Below are positions 48,930 to 57,939 of a stretch of DNA of 64,000 nt, in pieces (the first letter of the stretch is position 1; each line of letters starts with the position of its first letter). The notes beneath the pieces are model-generated. The model saw only the letters and a list, made by a program, of their open reading frames with translations, did not search any database and had not been told where the DNA came from. The position numbers and the translations under genes were made by a program. The stretch is from Thiorhodospira sibirica ATCC 700588. Its GTDB lineage: Bacteria; Pseudomonadota; Gammaproteobacteria; Ectothiorhodospirales; Ectothiorhodospiraceae. The stretch is from contig NZ_MU255056.1 in NCBI RefSeq assembly GCF_000227725.2, positions 2,075,884 to 2,139,883 on the forward strand, given 5' to 3'.

Positions 48930-49433
48930 ATGAAAACGAATGGCTTTACGCTGGTTGAGCTGATGGTGACCGTTGCGGTTGCCGCAATTCTACTGACCGT
49001 CGCAATTCCTGGCTTTGATGCCTTGATGCAAGAGCAGCGCGCCGCGACGCAAAGCAATCATCTCCTAACGGCCCTCAATCTCGCCCGCAGCGAAGCAGTA
49101 AAACGCGGCGCCCGGGTGTCAGCCTGCCCATCAAGCAACGGCACTGCCTGCTCTGGCAGTGACTGGACGGTCGGCTGGATGGTATACACCGACACCGCGA
49201 CCACCGATACCACATCCACCGTAGGCGAGGTGTTGCGTGTATGGTCGGCGCCACGCGGCATTGAAACACTCAGCGGCGCAAGCCATGTGCGCTATCGCGG
49301 CAGCGGCGAGTTGCTTAATGCTGATCCTGTTAACCTGACACTCAAACCCAAAGGCTGTAGCGGGCAGCGGGCGCGCAACATCCGTATCGGTTTAACCGGT
49401 CAGGCTGGCGTTCAAGGCAAGCAAAGCTGCTAG
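48930..49433 (+). CDS. fimT: Minor pilin FimT/GspH
   Basis: The 167 residues begin with a short type III leader (MKTNG) and the methylated-Phe processing site FTLVELMV, so PilD would cut after Gly5. The hydrophobic alpha-1 helix and GspH/FimT globular part follow (ALNLARSEAVKRGARVSAC). The ATG at 48930 gives the shorter, typical leader; TTG 48918 is also open. It is first in a five-gene operon of minor pilins. Confidence 0.88.
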   Translation: MKTNGFTLVELMVTVAVAAILLTVAIPGFDALMQEQRAATQSNHLLTALNLARSEAVKRGARVSACPSSNGTACSGSDWTVGWMVYTDTATTDTTSTVGEVLRVWSAPRGIETLSGASHVRYRGSGELLNADPVNLTLKPKGCSGQRARNIRIGLTGQAGVQGKQSC

Positions 49434-49462
49434 CCCAATCTCTTTGATGGGAGAATATCCCG

Positions 49463-49972
49463 ATGAATCCCCACCGCATATCATCACAACAGGGTGTGAC
49501 GCTGATAGAGGTCTTGATTGCCCTGCTGGTGCTGTCCATTGGCCTGTTAGGGCTGGCCGGTCTGCAAGCGGTTTCCCTGCAGCACAATCACAACGCCCAT
49601 CTGCGCTCACAGGCTACGAATCTATCCTATGACATCCTCGACCGGATGCGGGCAAATCGCACAAATGCCCTGCAAGGGGCCTATACCAGCGCAGCACTGG
49701 ATACGACGATCAGCTGCAATCCCACGCTGGCCCCCACGGGTAATCTCGCAGCGCGTGATCTTGCACAATGGCGTAATCAAGTAGCCTGTCAGTTAGCAGA
49801 AGGTGCCGGGGCCATCTCAGCGATCAACAACGGCACAGTGACCATCACGCTGTGTTGGCGCGAGCGCGTCCCCGAGGCCGCAGAAGATGATGATGAAGAC
49901 AGCGCAAACGGTATCCCGGACTTATGTCTTGATGCCGGCCTGATGGGATTTAGCTACACCGCCCGTTTGTAG
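49463..49972 (+). CDS. pilV: Minor pilin PilV
   Basis: This 169-residue prepilin has the processing site QQGVTLIEVLIALLVLS and the PilV pattern GLLGLAGLQAVSLQHNHNAHLRSQA. Minor pilins prime pilus assembly and carry PilY1 to the tip. It lies 29 bp after fimT. It has an unusual acidic stretch (EAAEDDDEDSANG) near the C-terminus. Confidence 0.88.
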   Translation: MNPHRISSQQGVTLIEVLIALLVLSIGLLGLAGLQAVSLQHNHNAHLRSQATNLSYDILDRMRANRTNALQGAYTSAALDTTISCNPTLAPTGNLAARDLAQWRNQVACQLAEGAGAISAINNGTVTITLCWRERVPEAAEDDDEDSANGIPDLCLDAGLMGFSYTARL

Positions 49973-50010
49973 GACGTACTGCGATCAACAGCCCGCTGGA
50001 GGGTTGAGCG

Positions 50011-51081
50011 ATGAGAACCACCTACCCATTGATGTTGCCACGACAGCATCTCAGTCTAAGCCGAACATACCCCGGCAAGCGGCCCGCCGTCGCGTATCTC
50101 CCCGCGCCGCATGGCTTTTCCCTGGTCGAGCTAATGATCGCCATGCTCATCGGCCTGATTCTAACCGCCGGGATGATTCAGATTTTTACCGGCAGCAGCC
50201 AGACCTATCGCTACATCGAAAGCCTTTCGCGGGTGCAGGAAAATGGCCGCTTTGCGCTCAATACCCTGCGATATGACCTGCGTCAGGCGGGGTTTCGGGG
50301 CGGCTGCCAAGTTCCTGTTAACAATTTATTGAACGAAGCTCACGGCAGTTATGATCCTGATCTATTTGATCTAAATAATGCCATACGGGGTTGGAATAAC
50401 GAACAGGGCGATGCCCCCAGTGACTATCATGCTGGAACGGACGTGATTGTCATCAAACATGCCGCCAATATCACCGGGCTTGTCGCTTCGGGCAATACTC
50501 CCGCCAATGCAGCCAACATCAACCTAACGACGGCAAGCGGCATTCTCCAGGGAACCATTGTTGTGGTCGGTGATATCCAGTCTTGCGATATGTTCCAAAA
50601 CACGGCAAACCAAAATGCTACAAACCTGAATCGTGGCTCGGGGGCAGGCGGTGCATCCCCCGGAAACAAAAATCCAGGACACTTTGATTTCAGTAAAAGC
50701 TATGCCGGTGATCTGCAGATTTTTACCTTCACTAGCTACCTGTATTACATCGGCAATGGTGTCAATGGTCAGCCTGCCTTGCGCCGGGTACGTTACGACC
50801 GGGGCTTCACGATAACGCCGCCAAATGACGAAATCATCGAAGGCGTGCGAGACATGCAAATCACCTATCTACAGGGTGACACCTATGTCACGGCCAATAA
50901 TGTCACGAACTGGGGCAATGTCAGCGCCGTGCGCGTCAGTCTCTTGCTGCAAAGCGAGCGGGCCAATCTGGTGGATGCGCCGATGACCCTGCCCTATAAC
51001 GACGCCGCCTTCACCGCACCCGACCGACGTTTCTATCAAGTCTTTACCACCACCGTCGCGCTGCGCAACCGCCTGCCTTAA
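50011..51081 (+). CDS. pilW: Minor pilin PilW
   Basis: This 356-residue prepilin has a long leader (~35 residues before the cut), the N-methylation site GFSLVELMIAMLIGLIL and the PilW pattern RFALNTLRYDLRQAGFRGGC. It is part of the minor pilin priming complex. The order pilV-pilW-pilX-pilY1 is the standard one. Confidence 0.87.
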   Translation: MRTTYPLMLPRQHLSLSRTYPGKRPAVAYLPAPHGFSLVELMIAMLIGLILTAGMIQIFTGSSQTYRYIESLSRVQENGRFALNTLRYDLRQAGFRGGCQVPVNNLLNEAHGSYDPDLFDLNNAIRGWNNEQGDAPSDYHAGTDVIVIKHAANITGLVASGNTPANAANINLTTASGILQGTIVVVGDIQSCDMFQNTANQNATNLNRGSGAGGASPGNKNPGHFDFSKSYAGDLQIFTFTSYLYYIGNGVNGQPALRRVRYDRGFTITPPNDEIIEGVRDMQITYLQGDTYVTANNVTNWGNVSAVRVSLLLQSERANLVDAPMTLPYNDAAFTAPDRRFYQVFTTTVALRNRLP

Positions 51082-51104
51082 GCGCCGCTCACAGGAGAAC
51101 CACC

Positions 51105-51641
51105 ATGCTCCGTCACCCCCCACACCACCCGCAACGCGGCATCGCCTTAGTGATCGCCCTGATTTTTTTATTGCTGATGACCATGATCGGCGTCAGCGCC
51201 ATCCAGGGCACCACCATGCAGGAACGCATGGCCGGTAACATGCAAGACCGCAACACCGCCTTTCAAGGTGCCGAAGCCGCCTTGCGCGCTGGCGAGGCTT
51301 GGCTGGATACCCCAGGAAATACAGGGATTCAGAATCGTGCGGCGGCGCAGGCACATAACGCCTTGGCTGACCTGGCTAACAACTGGTACACCAGCCCCGA
51401 GCCATCTACCGGTCAGCCGGGTACGATGGCCGGTCTTGCAGCCGCGCCGCTGTTTAACGTCAGTCGTCCGTTTTTTATCCGTCCCTGGGAAGCGATGGAT
51501 TTAAGCCAGCCGGAATGTGAACGTATTTACCCAGTGACAACCCATTCTGTCGGCAGTACAGCTGCCGCAGCGGTTAGTTTGCGTTCCTTTTATGATCCGC
51601 GCCTATCTGGGCGAGTGACGTGCCCTAATCTCTTTAATTAG
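51105..51641 (+). CDS. pilX: Minor pilin PilX
   Basis: The 178 residues have the PilX N-terminus QRGIALVIALIFLLLMTMIGV and the family block TTMQERMAGNMQDRNTAFQGAEAALRAGE. A ribosome site (AGGAG) precedes ATG 51105. PilX works with PilY1 at the pilus tip. Confidence 0.88.
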   Translation: MLRHPPHHPQRGIALVIALIFLLLMTMIGVSAIQGTTMQERMAGNMQDRNTAFQGAEAALRAGEAWLDTPGNTGIQNRAAAQAHNALADLANNWYTSPEPSTGQPGTMAGLAAAPLFNVSRPFFIRPWEAMDLSQPECERIYPVTTHSVGSTAAAAVSLRSFYDPRLSGRVTCPNLFN

Positions 51642-51692
51642 TGCTTTATCGCGTATAGCCATTATTTATCTGCTCCGTTGAAGGAGAATGTT

Positions 51693-54600
51693 ATGTTATC
51701 CCCCGATCCGCACCCGATCCGCCGCTATAGTTTACTAACCATCCTGCTGAGTTTTTTGCTCACCGTAATGATTGGGAATGCAACAGCACAAGCATCGGTT
51801 AATATTGCCCATGCCCCGCTTTCTGTCAGCGTCAGTGTGAATCCGAATATCATGTTTATTATTGATGACTCAGGGAGTATGGATTCTGAGGTGCTATTAC
51901 CCACGAATGATGGTGCCTTATGGTGGCGCACGGGCAGTCATCAAAGTTTTGTTGGCTTAGATGGCAACAATAACGCCGCTTCTGGCATATTAAATTTTAA
52001 TCGCGATGGCAATGCTACTGCTGACTGGAAGAAATATACATATTTATTTCCCAATGGAACAGGAGCGGGCAATCGTGTTTATAGTGATAGCAACCATGAT
52101 CACTTTGCCATTCCACCGATTGCGCCGCATGCCTATTTTCGTAGTGCTGATTACAACGGCATGTATTACGATCCTTCAATAACCTATGATCCATGGATCT
52201 CGCAAGGGAGCCATACCTTCGGGAATGTAACGCCGAATGCAGCACCTTCCGATCCGACGAAAGGTTCAGCAACCTTCAACTTAACCGTTGATCAAACAGA
52301 TACAAGAAACCACTGGCGATTTCGTACACAAAATGGCATGATTATTCCACAGGGAACACGATATCATAAAGACAGCAGCTGGCATACCGCGTCAAATGAT
52401 ATGACATGGACTGCGGAAGAAAATATTGGCATCCAGTATTATCCGGCGACCTATTATCAAAAAATAACTTCAGGAAGCTATTCAGTCAGCAATGGTAGTA
52501 GCACTATCGCCGGTGATTGTGCCAACCCTGATCCTGCTCATTATCTGATCTTTAAAAATTACCCTAGCAATCTTTCGAGTAGCTCAGATGTGGATGCGCT
52601 AGCCTATGATGGTGGCTGTTTAAAGCGCTATGAAATCAAAGAGGGCAATACGTTTCCGAGCGGGCGAAGCTATGCTGATGAAATGCAAAACTTTGCCAAC
52701 TGGTTTACCTATTATCGCAAGCGTCACAGCGCTACACGGGCTGCAATTGGAATTGCATTTGAGGATTTAAGCAGTCTACGTGTCGGCGCTTTCACGATCA
52801 ATAACCGCTCACTACAAGGTATGTGGAATTATGATAATTCCACCGATCGTGCATCGCTATTTAATTACCTTTATGGGCTAGGTGGTAACAGCGGCGGTAC
52901 ACCGAATCGTGAAGCGCTGCATTATGCAGGACAGCAGTTCGATACAAATACTTCGATTATTCAATATCGTTGCCAAAAAAATTTCGCATTATTGTTTACC
53001 GATGGCTATTCCAATGTTTGGACAGGCTCCAATGTTGGCAATGCGGATGGTGGGATGGGCGTGCCCTTTGAGGATGCACATAGCAACACCATTGCCGACA
53101 TTGCTATGCGCTATTACAAACAACCACTGCGCTCAGCAGCCTTTCCACAGGGCCAGGTACCAGTACCCACCGGCTGTAATGTTGCTAATCCTCCTGCTCA
53201 TCTAAACTGTAACCGTGATTTGCATATGGTGACGTTTGGCATCACCCTCGGTGCACAGGGGCATATATTCGGCGTTACGCATCACAGTATTGCCGACGCA
53301 CATGAGAATCCCCCCGCTTGGCAAAATCCAACCACGCAAAGAAATCCAGTACAGGTCGATGATTTGTATCATGCCGCAATCAATAGTCGCGGTGATTTTT
53401 TTAGTGCATCCAATCCACAAATGCTAACCGCTTCACTCTCGGCAGCTTTAACCGATATTATTGCGCGTGCCAGCAGCTCCTCTAGTTCGGCAGCTGCTAG
53501 TTCTGCGGTACTGCAAAGTGATACCCTGATTTATACCGCCGGTTTTCGTAGCGAAGACTGGTCGGGAACATTCACCGCCCGGCGCATTAACGCGGATGGC
53601 AGTGTCAGTAACGTCAGCTGTGCTGAGTGTTGGGATGCAGAAGTCAAATTGGCTGCGCATAATCCAGTCTCACGCAACATCTTTACCCGTGCCGTCGGCA
53701 CATCTAGCAGCGGCAGCGGGGGCGGGGTAAGTCTGACCTGGAGCAGTCTGCATACCAATCAACGGGCTGCATTAAACCACACCCCAGAAAATACCTCGGA
53801 TAGCCTGGGGGAAGCGCGGTTGAACTGGCTGCGGGGTACGCGGGGTACGGAACACAGCAGTCTGCGCTCTCGCACGGAAACGGGTAATAAACGTCTGCTT
53901 GGTGACATTATTCATTCCGATCCGCAATATAAAAATGGCGTGCTGTATGTCGGTGCCAACGATGGTATGTTGCATGCCTTCGATGCCACCAGCGGCGAAG
54001 AATTATTTGCCTATATCCCCAGCGAGTTATTACTCCCCGAGCCTGGCCGGGATCATGCGCCACTCACCCGTTTGATGTCTCCGGATTACACCCATCGCTA
54101 CTTTATGGATGGCACACCCGCCATTGCCGAGGTCACACTCAGCGGTGCAGCAAAAACCGTCCTGGTCAGCAGCATGGGGGCCGGGGGGCGCAGTCTGTTT
54201 GCACTGGATGTCAGCTCACCCGAAAGTTTTTCCGCCAGCAATGTGCTTTGGGAGTTTCGTGACCCCGATTTAGGCTACCGCAGCGGCACCCCGGCAGTGG
54301 TGCGTATGAATGATGGCACCTGGGCCGTGGTGACAGGGAATGGTTATAACAGCGACAGCGGCAAAGCCTTCTTGTTTGTCATCAATCTGGCAACCGGTGC
54401 GCTGATTAAAAAAATCCCCACCAACGATGCCACAGCGAACGGCTTGGCAACCCCCTTTGTCACCGATTGGCCCGAGCGCAATCTGCGGGCGCAGCGCATC
54501 TATGCCGGCGATCTTCTGGGCAATCTGTGGGCTTTTGACGTATCCGGTAATGCCAATCAGTGGGATAACCAGAACCGTCGCCGCATTTTATTTACGGCAA

Positions 54601-55334
54601 CCGATGCCGCTGGCAATCCACAGCCCATCACCTCAAGACCCTATGGCGCACGGACTTCTGACTCCGAGGCCATGATTGTACTGGGGACCGGCAGTTATTT
54701 CAGAACCCAGGATGCCAACGATAATCAGGTGCAAAGCCTGTACGGCATCGTCGATCACGCCAGCGTACCCAATGATTTCACGTCTGTAGCGCGTGCTGAC
54801 TTGCTGGAGCAGAAAATCATCGCGCAGCGGGTAGTAGATGGTAAAACCTTACGCGTAGTGTCTGATTACGAAATTGGGGAAGATGATAAAGGCTGGTTCA
54901 TTGATTTAAATAAAGAAATGGGCGAGCGTGTTATCGCTGGGCCAAGAACCTTGGGACGTAAAGAACAGCGCGTACGCTTTAGCACCATCATCCCGGATGA
55001 AGACCCCTGCGGTACTGGCTTAAGAGGCTTTTTAATGGACATCGGCCTGTTAACTGGCGGACGCACCGAAACGCCGGTCTTTGATCTGGATAGAGATGGC
55101 GACTTTGATGAGGACGATATGCGAACGTTTACTACCGATGACGGCGAAACCATCACCGTACCACCCAGCGGTCTGGAACTGGGTAGCGGCGGTGGAGCGC
55201 CGCTGGTCATTGACGTGCGCGATGAAACCACAGAAGACACCCAACTGATCTGCGATGGTCAGGGAAATTGCGAAATTGGCCGCCCCGGCGATGATCGCAA
55301 CCCCGGCCGCCAATCCTGGCAGCAACTGCGTTAG
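51693..55334 (+). CDS. pilY1: Type IV pilus tip adhesin PilY1
   Basis: The protein has 1213 residues. After the signal sequence (~10-35) comes a von Willebrand A-like N-terminal half with the metal-site motif FIIDDSGSMDSE. The C-terminal half (~760-1110) is the PilY1 beta-propeller (VYVGANDGMLHAFDATSGEELFAYIPSELL is the family signature region). A C-terminal calcium loop reads DLDRDGDFDEDD. PilY1 controls pilus extension/retraction and adhesion in a calcium-dependent way. I start at ATG 51693, after AAGGAG. The first ~600 codons are visibly more AT-rich than the propeller half, suggesting exchange of the adhesive domain. Confidence 0.92.
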   Translation: MLSPDPHPIRRYSLLTILLSFLLTVMIGNATAQASVNIAHAPLSVSVSVNPNIMFIIDDSGSMDSEVLLPTNDGALWWRTGSHQSFVGLDGNNNAASGILNFNRDGNATADWKKYTYLFPNGTGAGNRVYSDSNHDHFAIPPIAPHAYFRSADYNGMYYDPSITYDPWISQGSHTFGNVTPNAAPSDPTKGSATFNLTVDQTDTRNHWRFRTQNGMIIPQGTRYHKDSSWHTASNDMTWTAEENIGIQYYPATYYQKITSGSYSVSNGSSTIAGDCANPDPAHYLIFKNYPSNLSSSSDVDALAYDGGCLKRYEIKEGNTFPSGRSYADEMQNFANWFTYYRKRHSATRAAIGIAFEDLSSLRVGAFTINNRSLQGMWNYDNSTDRASLFNYLYGLGGNSGGTPNREALHYAGQQFDTNTSIIQYRCQKNFALLFTDGYSNVWTGSNVGNADGGMGVPFEDAHSNTIADIAMRYYKQPLRSAAFPQGQVPVPTGCNVANPPAHLNCNRDLHMVTFGITLGAQGHIFGVTHHSIADAHENPPAWQNPTTQRNPVQVDDLYHAAINSRGDFFSASNPQMLTASLSAALTDIIARASSSSSSAAASSAVLQSDTLIYTAGFRSEDWSGTFTARRINADGSVSNVSCAECWDAEVKLAAHNPVSRNIFTRAVGTSSSGSGGGVSLTWSSLHTNQRAALNHTPENTSDSLGEARLNWLRGTRGTEHSSLRSRTETGNKRLLGDIIHSDPQYKNGVLYVGANDGMLHAFDATSGEELFAYIPSELLLPEPGRDHAPLTRLMSPDYTHRYFMDGTPAIAEVTLSGAAKTVLVSSMGAGGRSLFALDVSSPESFSASNVLWEFRDPDLGYRSGTPAVVRMNDGTWAVVTGNGYNSDSGKAFLFVINLATGALIKKIPTNDATANGLATPFVTDWPERNLRAQRIYAGDLLGNLWAFDVSGNANQWDNQNRRRILFTATDAAGNPQPITSRPYGARTSDSEAMIVLGTGSYFRTQDANDNQVQSLYGIVDHASVPNDFTSVARADLLEQKIIAQRVVDGKTLRVVSDYEIGEDDKGWFIDLNKEMGERVIAGPRTLGRKEQRVRFSTIIPDEDPCGTGLRGFLMDIGLLTGGRTETPVFDLDRDGDFDEDDMRTFTTDDGETITVPPSGLELGSGGGAPLVIDVRDETTEDTQLICDGQGNCEIGRPGDDRNPGRQSWQQLR

Positions 55335-55351
55335 TAGCGGTACCCCGTGAC

Positions 55352-55431
55352 GTGGCGGCGGCTTCCAGCCGTCGCTTGTGGTGGCGACACCTTCTAGGTG
55401 TCGCTTTGTGCGGCATCAAGATGATGCGCCA
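55352..55431. repeat. Dispersed palindromic repeat (GTGGCG type), double copy
   Basis: Hairpins GGCGGCTTCCAGCCGTC and GCGACACC-TTCTA-GGTGTCGC are followed by GCGGCATCAAGATGATGCGCC. It is the same family as 28757, 37004 and 56813. Confidence 0.7.
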
Positions 55432-55439
55432 TGGCGCGG

Positions 55440-55560
55440 CCAAAACTCTCCCCCTGCCAAGGGGGAGTCCCGCCGCAGGCGGGGAGGGGGTCTTGTGTTA
55501 AGTCTTTTATAACCACCCCGCCCCTACGGGGCACCCCTTCTTAAAAAGGAGGGGAGTTTT
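55440..55560. repeat. C/G-rich palindromic intergenic repeat
   Basis: It contains CTCCCCCTG..CAAGGGGGAG, CCCGCC..GGCGGGG and CCCGCCCCTACGGGGC, then CCCCTTCTT..AAGGAGGGG. These self-complementary units resemble dispersed intergenic palindromes seen in many bacteria. No coding potential was seen. Confidence 0.55.
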
Positions 55561-55574
55561 TGATGTGGCGGCAC

Positions 55575-55712
55575 CCTGGGAGCGCGTAGCACCAGCTACG
55601 CACCGGGGGAACGGAGCTCCAGCTCCGTTTAGAAAAACAGGGAGAGCTTTATTTAAGGGAGAGCTGGAGCTCTCCCACCCCCGGTGCGGAGCTGGTGCTC
55701 CGCGCTCCCAGG
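55575..55712. repeat. REP cluster (BIME-like) of four hairpins
   Basis: Inverted borders CCTGGGAGCGC (55575-55585) and GCGCTCCCAGG (55702-55712) enclose four stems: GCGTAGC-ACCA-GCTACGC, ACGGAGCT-CC-AGCTCCGT, GGGAGAGC-TGGA-GCTCTCCC and GCGGAGC-TGGT-GCTCCGC. Each stem keeps the GAGC/GCTC-like core found in the single copies elsewhere in the window. Confidence 0.75.
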
Positions 55713-55716
55713 TTTT

Positions 55717-56529
55717 TTAACGCAGATACCCGCTAATCCTTCGCAATAACTCCGGAAACTGCACGGCGTAGTACAGCGGTTGGTTGCACTGGTTTCTGCC
55801 ATAGCACAAGCCTTCGCCGACTAACTGCTTGACCCGTTTTAAACCGCGTGGGGTTTCGCGGCGGATGTCTTGTAACCAGCCTAAACGCACCAAGGCGCGG
55901 TTGACCACTTGCACGCTGTGGCGTTGCTGGTGCAAAGACAGTAAGGCGCTTAAGGTGAATAGATCCCGTCCGCTGGGTTGGGTTTGGGGCGGTGGCGGCG
56001 GTGGATGCAGGTCTTGGGGGGTTATTCCGAGTTCGGCCAGGGTGTGTTCAATCCACTGGCGTTTGCTGAGAGCATCCAACGGCAGGTGAGTGAGGTACAG
56101 ATTCACGGCGGTGAGGCGGATATACGCGCGGAGGAGGTCGGCGGGGAGGGGGTCTGCGGTCGGGCTGTGATAGGCGCCGGTCTGGCGGATGGTGGGGAGG
56201 ACTTCTTCTGTGACCCAATCCTGAAAGCGTTCAGCGCTGGGGAGTTTGGAGCGAAGGATCAGGCGGTAAACGTCTGATTCGGGGATGAGCTTGGTTTGAT
56301 AGTCTAAATTAAGTGCTTGATTTGTATAGGGGCGTTGATTTGACGCCCCTATATCATTCAAGGACTTAGCGTATTTGCAGTGATGTCTTATTGCTTGTGT
56401 CGTATCGGTATATCCAAGCACCAGTGCAACATCTTTGGCGACAAACCACGCAACGCCATCCGTGATGACGACACGCACGTTAAAAAGCTCAAAACGGAAG
56501 GGAATCAGGGAAACATCGAAAGATTTCAT
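55717..56529 (-). CDS. BRO-N domain phage-type antirepressor
   Basis: The 270 residues begin with a BRO-N domain (~5-110): VVITDGVAWFVAKDVALVLGY, IPESDVYRLILRSKLPSAERFQDWV, VLPTIRQTG. A Pro-rich linker (PPPPPPQTQP) and a C-terminal winged-helix-like domain (LLSLHQQRHSVQVVNRALVRLGWL) follow. BRO-N/Ant proteins relieve repression in temperate phages, but this copy is alone, with no other phage genes. A palindrome-coded stretch of ~15 residues sits inside the BRO-N domain. The start is ATG 56529; ATG 56550 is also possible. Confidence 0.8.
   Translation of the reverse strand: MKSFDVSLIPFRFELFNVRVVITDGVAWFVAKDVALVLGYTDTTQAIRHHCKYAKSLNDIGASNQRPYTNQALNLDYQTKLIPESDVYRLILRSKLPSAERFQDWVTEEVLPTIRQTGAYHSPTADPLPADLLRAYIRLTAVNLYLTHLPLDALSKRQWIEHTLAELGITPQDLHPPPPPPQTQPSGRDLFTLSALLSLHQQRHSVQVVNRALVRLGWLQDIRRETPRGLKRVKQLVGEGLCYGRNQCNQPLYYAVQFPELLRRISGYLR
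56325..56353. repeat. Palindrome inside the BRO-N coding sequence
   Basis: A perfect 11-bp stem TATAGGGGCGT / ACGCCCCTATA has a 7-nt loop. It encodes part of an apparent insertion (GASNQRPYTNQAL) between conserved BRO-N segments without breaking the frame. It resembles GGGGC..GCCCC intergenic palindromes. Confidence 0.5.
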
Positions 56530-56554
56530 GGTGTGATCAACTCCATACATGTTC

Positions 56555-56762
56555 GCATGAACCTGGCCCGAAAAGGGCGCAGGCGACTGTATGGGTTGAC
56601 CTACCAGTCGTTAGTCTGGCGCGTCCGAAGACGCCCGCACACAGCCGCCCGCATGGAGCGAGTCGCAGAAAGACAGACACAGACACAAAAAAACCGCAGA
56701 CGCGGCAGTATCTGCTAACGATCTAGGGAGGTCAATCCCGTGCGGCTGTGTGACAGCCGCCG
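56555..56762 (-). ncRNA. Structured leader RNA upstream of the antirepressor
   Basis: The 200 bp before the BRO gene encode at least four hairpins. They are CCTG-GCCC-loop-GGGC-CAGG (56562-56583), CGACTG..CAGTCG (56584-56610), GCGTC-TTCG-GACGC (minus sense, ~56620-56634) and GCGGCTGT-CAC-ACAGCCGC (56742-56760). A terminator-like CCGC-GTCT-GCGG followed by TTTTTTT on the minus strand lies near 56690-56707. P1/P7-type phages place the C4 antisense RNA just upstream of their ant gene, and this has the same position and compactness. I could not match the C4 consensus from memory. Confidence 0.4.
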
Positions 56763-56812
56763 GATAACTTTACGCCCGCCGCTGGCATAAAACAAGCCCT
56801 GTGGCGTTTGCA

Positions 56813-56869
56813 GTGGCGACACCTTCCAGGTGTCGCTTTCTTTTTGCGGCATCAAGATGATGCCGCCAC
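56813..56869. repeat. Dispersed palindromic repeat (GTGGCG type)
   Basis: GCGACACC-TTCCA-GGTGTCGC is followed by GCGGCATC-AAGAT-GATGCCGC, flanked by GTG and CAC. It is the best-preserved copy of the family. Confidence 0.75.
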
Positions 56870-57003
56870 GGTGCGGGTGCGGCAAAGATGCTGCTGCGTG
56901 AACACAGCCGGCTTTTTATACTAAACCGTGAAAACACCGGTTGTTTCCGCCTGAATTTCGCGTTATGTTTGATCTTCAGGTAACCGGGATTAAGGAACGG
57001 ACT

Positions 57004-57933
57004 GTGTTGAAAAAACTTCATGCACTGCTGAAAAAGGGGTCTGATCGCGATGTCGGTTTAGTGATCTCAGATCGTGCGCTCGCCTTGGTGCAGCGTGAAC
57101 GTATGCGTATGACCGGACGCTATGGTGTAGTCTTTGCCGAGCAGTGTGACTGCACAACACCCGCGCAGCAAAAAAGCATATTGCAAAACTGGGTCAACAG
57201 CCACAGTCTGCGCAAAGCGCCGGTCAATTTAATCCTCCCGCAGCGTGCCTTTGATCTGGTGCAGCTGGAGCGTCCCGATGTCCTGGACACAGAACTTAAT
57301 GCCGCCATCCGCTGGCGACTCAAAGATTCGGTGGATTATCCCGTCTCTGAAGCCATTGTCGATACCTTTCCCGTGCCTGCCGGGCGACAAAGCGGTAATG
57401 CGCGTGTCTATGTCAGCTGCGCCCCGCAAACCCGCCTGAAAACGTATGTCAACCTGATAGAGGAAAGCGGCATGAGCGTGCGCAGTATCAGCATTGCGCC
57501 GCTGGCCATGCGTAATCTTGCACAATACAGCCTCAATACCCAGGAAGCGGTTGGCTTTGTACATATCACCGCTGACGATGCCGCTTTGTATATCTGCCGA
57601 GGCGAGCTCTTTTATCTATCCCGTGTTCTCAATATTTCACAGGTACAACTTGCAACCGATGACCTCAGCGAACGCGAAGCCTTAAGCGAACAACTGGCCC
57701 TTGAAATCCAACGCACCCTGGATTATTACGACAGCTATTTTGGCCATTCCCCCATTCGCCAGCTCTGGTTTGAATCCTCACCGCAAGCCGCCAACTGGCT
57801 GGCCGAGCAGATTGGCACAATCCTGGGCTTACGCTGTGCCTGGCTCAAACAGCTGGGCGACGATCTTCACGGCGTAGTCAACTGGGGTGATCTACTGCCC
57901 CTGGCCCTCGGTGGCCTCATGGACACGGAGTGA
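57004..57933 (+). CDS. mshI: MSHA biogenesis protein MshI (PilM-like)
   Basis: The protein has about 310 residues with an actin-like PilM/MshI fold (VGLVISDRALALVQRERM, VDYPVSEAIVDTFPVPA, EIQRTLDYYDSYFG). It sits on the cytoplasmic side of the inner-membrane pilus platform. The start is GTG 57004, 8 bp after AAGGA; ATG 56965 in the same frame is an alternative. It is the first gene of a seven-gene MSHA operon. Confidence 0.82.
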   Translation: MLKKLHALLKKGSDRDVGLVISDRALALVQRERMRMTGRYGVVFAEQCDCTTPAQQKSILQNWVNSHSLRKAPVNLILPQRAFDLVQLERPDVLDTELNAAIRWRLKDSVDYPVSEAIVDTFPVPAGRQSGNARVYVSCAPQTRLKTYVNLIEESGMSVRSISIAPLAMRNLAQYSLNTQEAVGFVHITADDAALYICRGELFYLSRVLNISQVQLATDDLSEREALSEQLALEIQRTLDYYDSYFGHSPIRQLWFESSPQAANWLAEQIGTILGLRCAWLKQLGDDLHGVVNWGDLLPLALGGLMDTE

Positions 57934-57939
57934 AATTTC

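Larger units (their letters stand above)
55335..55716. other. Repeat-filled intergenic region pilY1 / BRO gene
   Basis: This 380-bp stretch is almost entirely palindromic repeats (listed separately) and has no gene. No pilE follows pilY1, although one often does. Confidence 0.7.

Noticed and set aside
56380..56718. Plus-strand open frame (112 codons, Arg-rich end) opposite the BRO gene start and its leader
   Set aside because: It overlaps the real antirepressor gene and its structured leader; the Arg-rich end is the reading of GC-rich hairpins.
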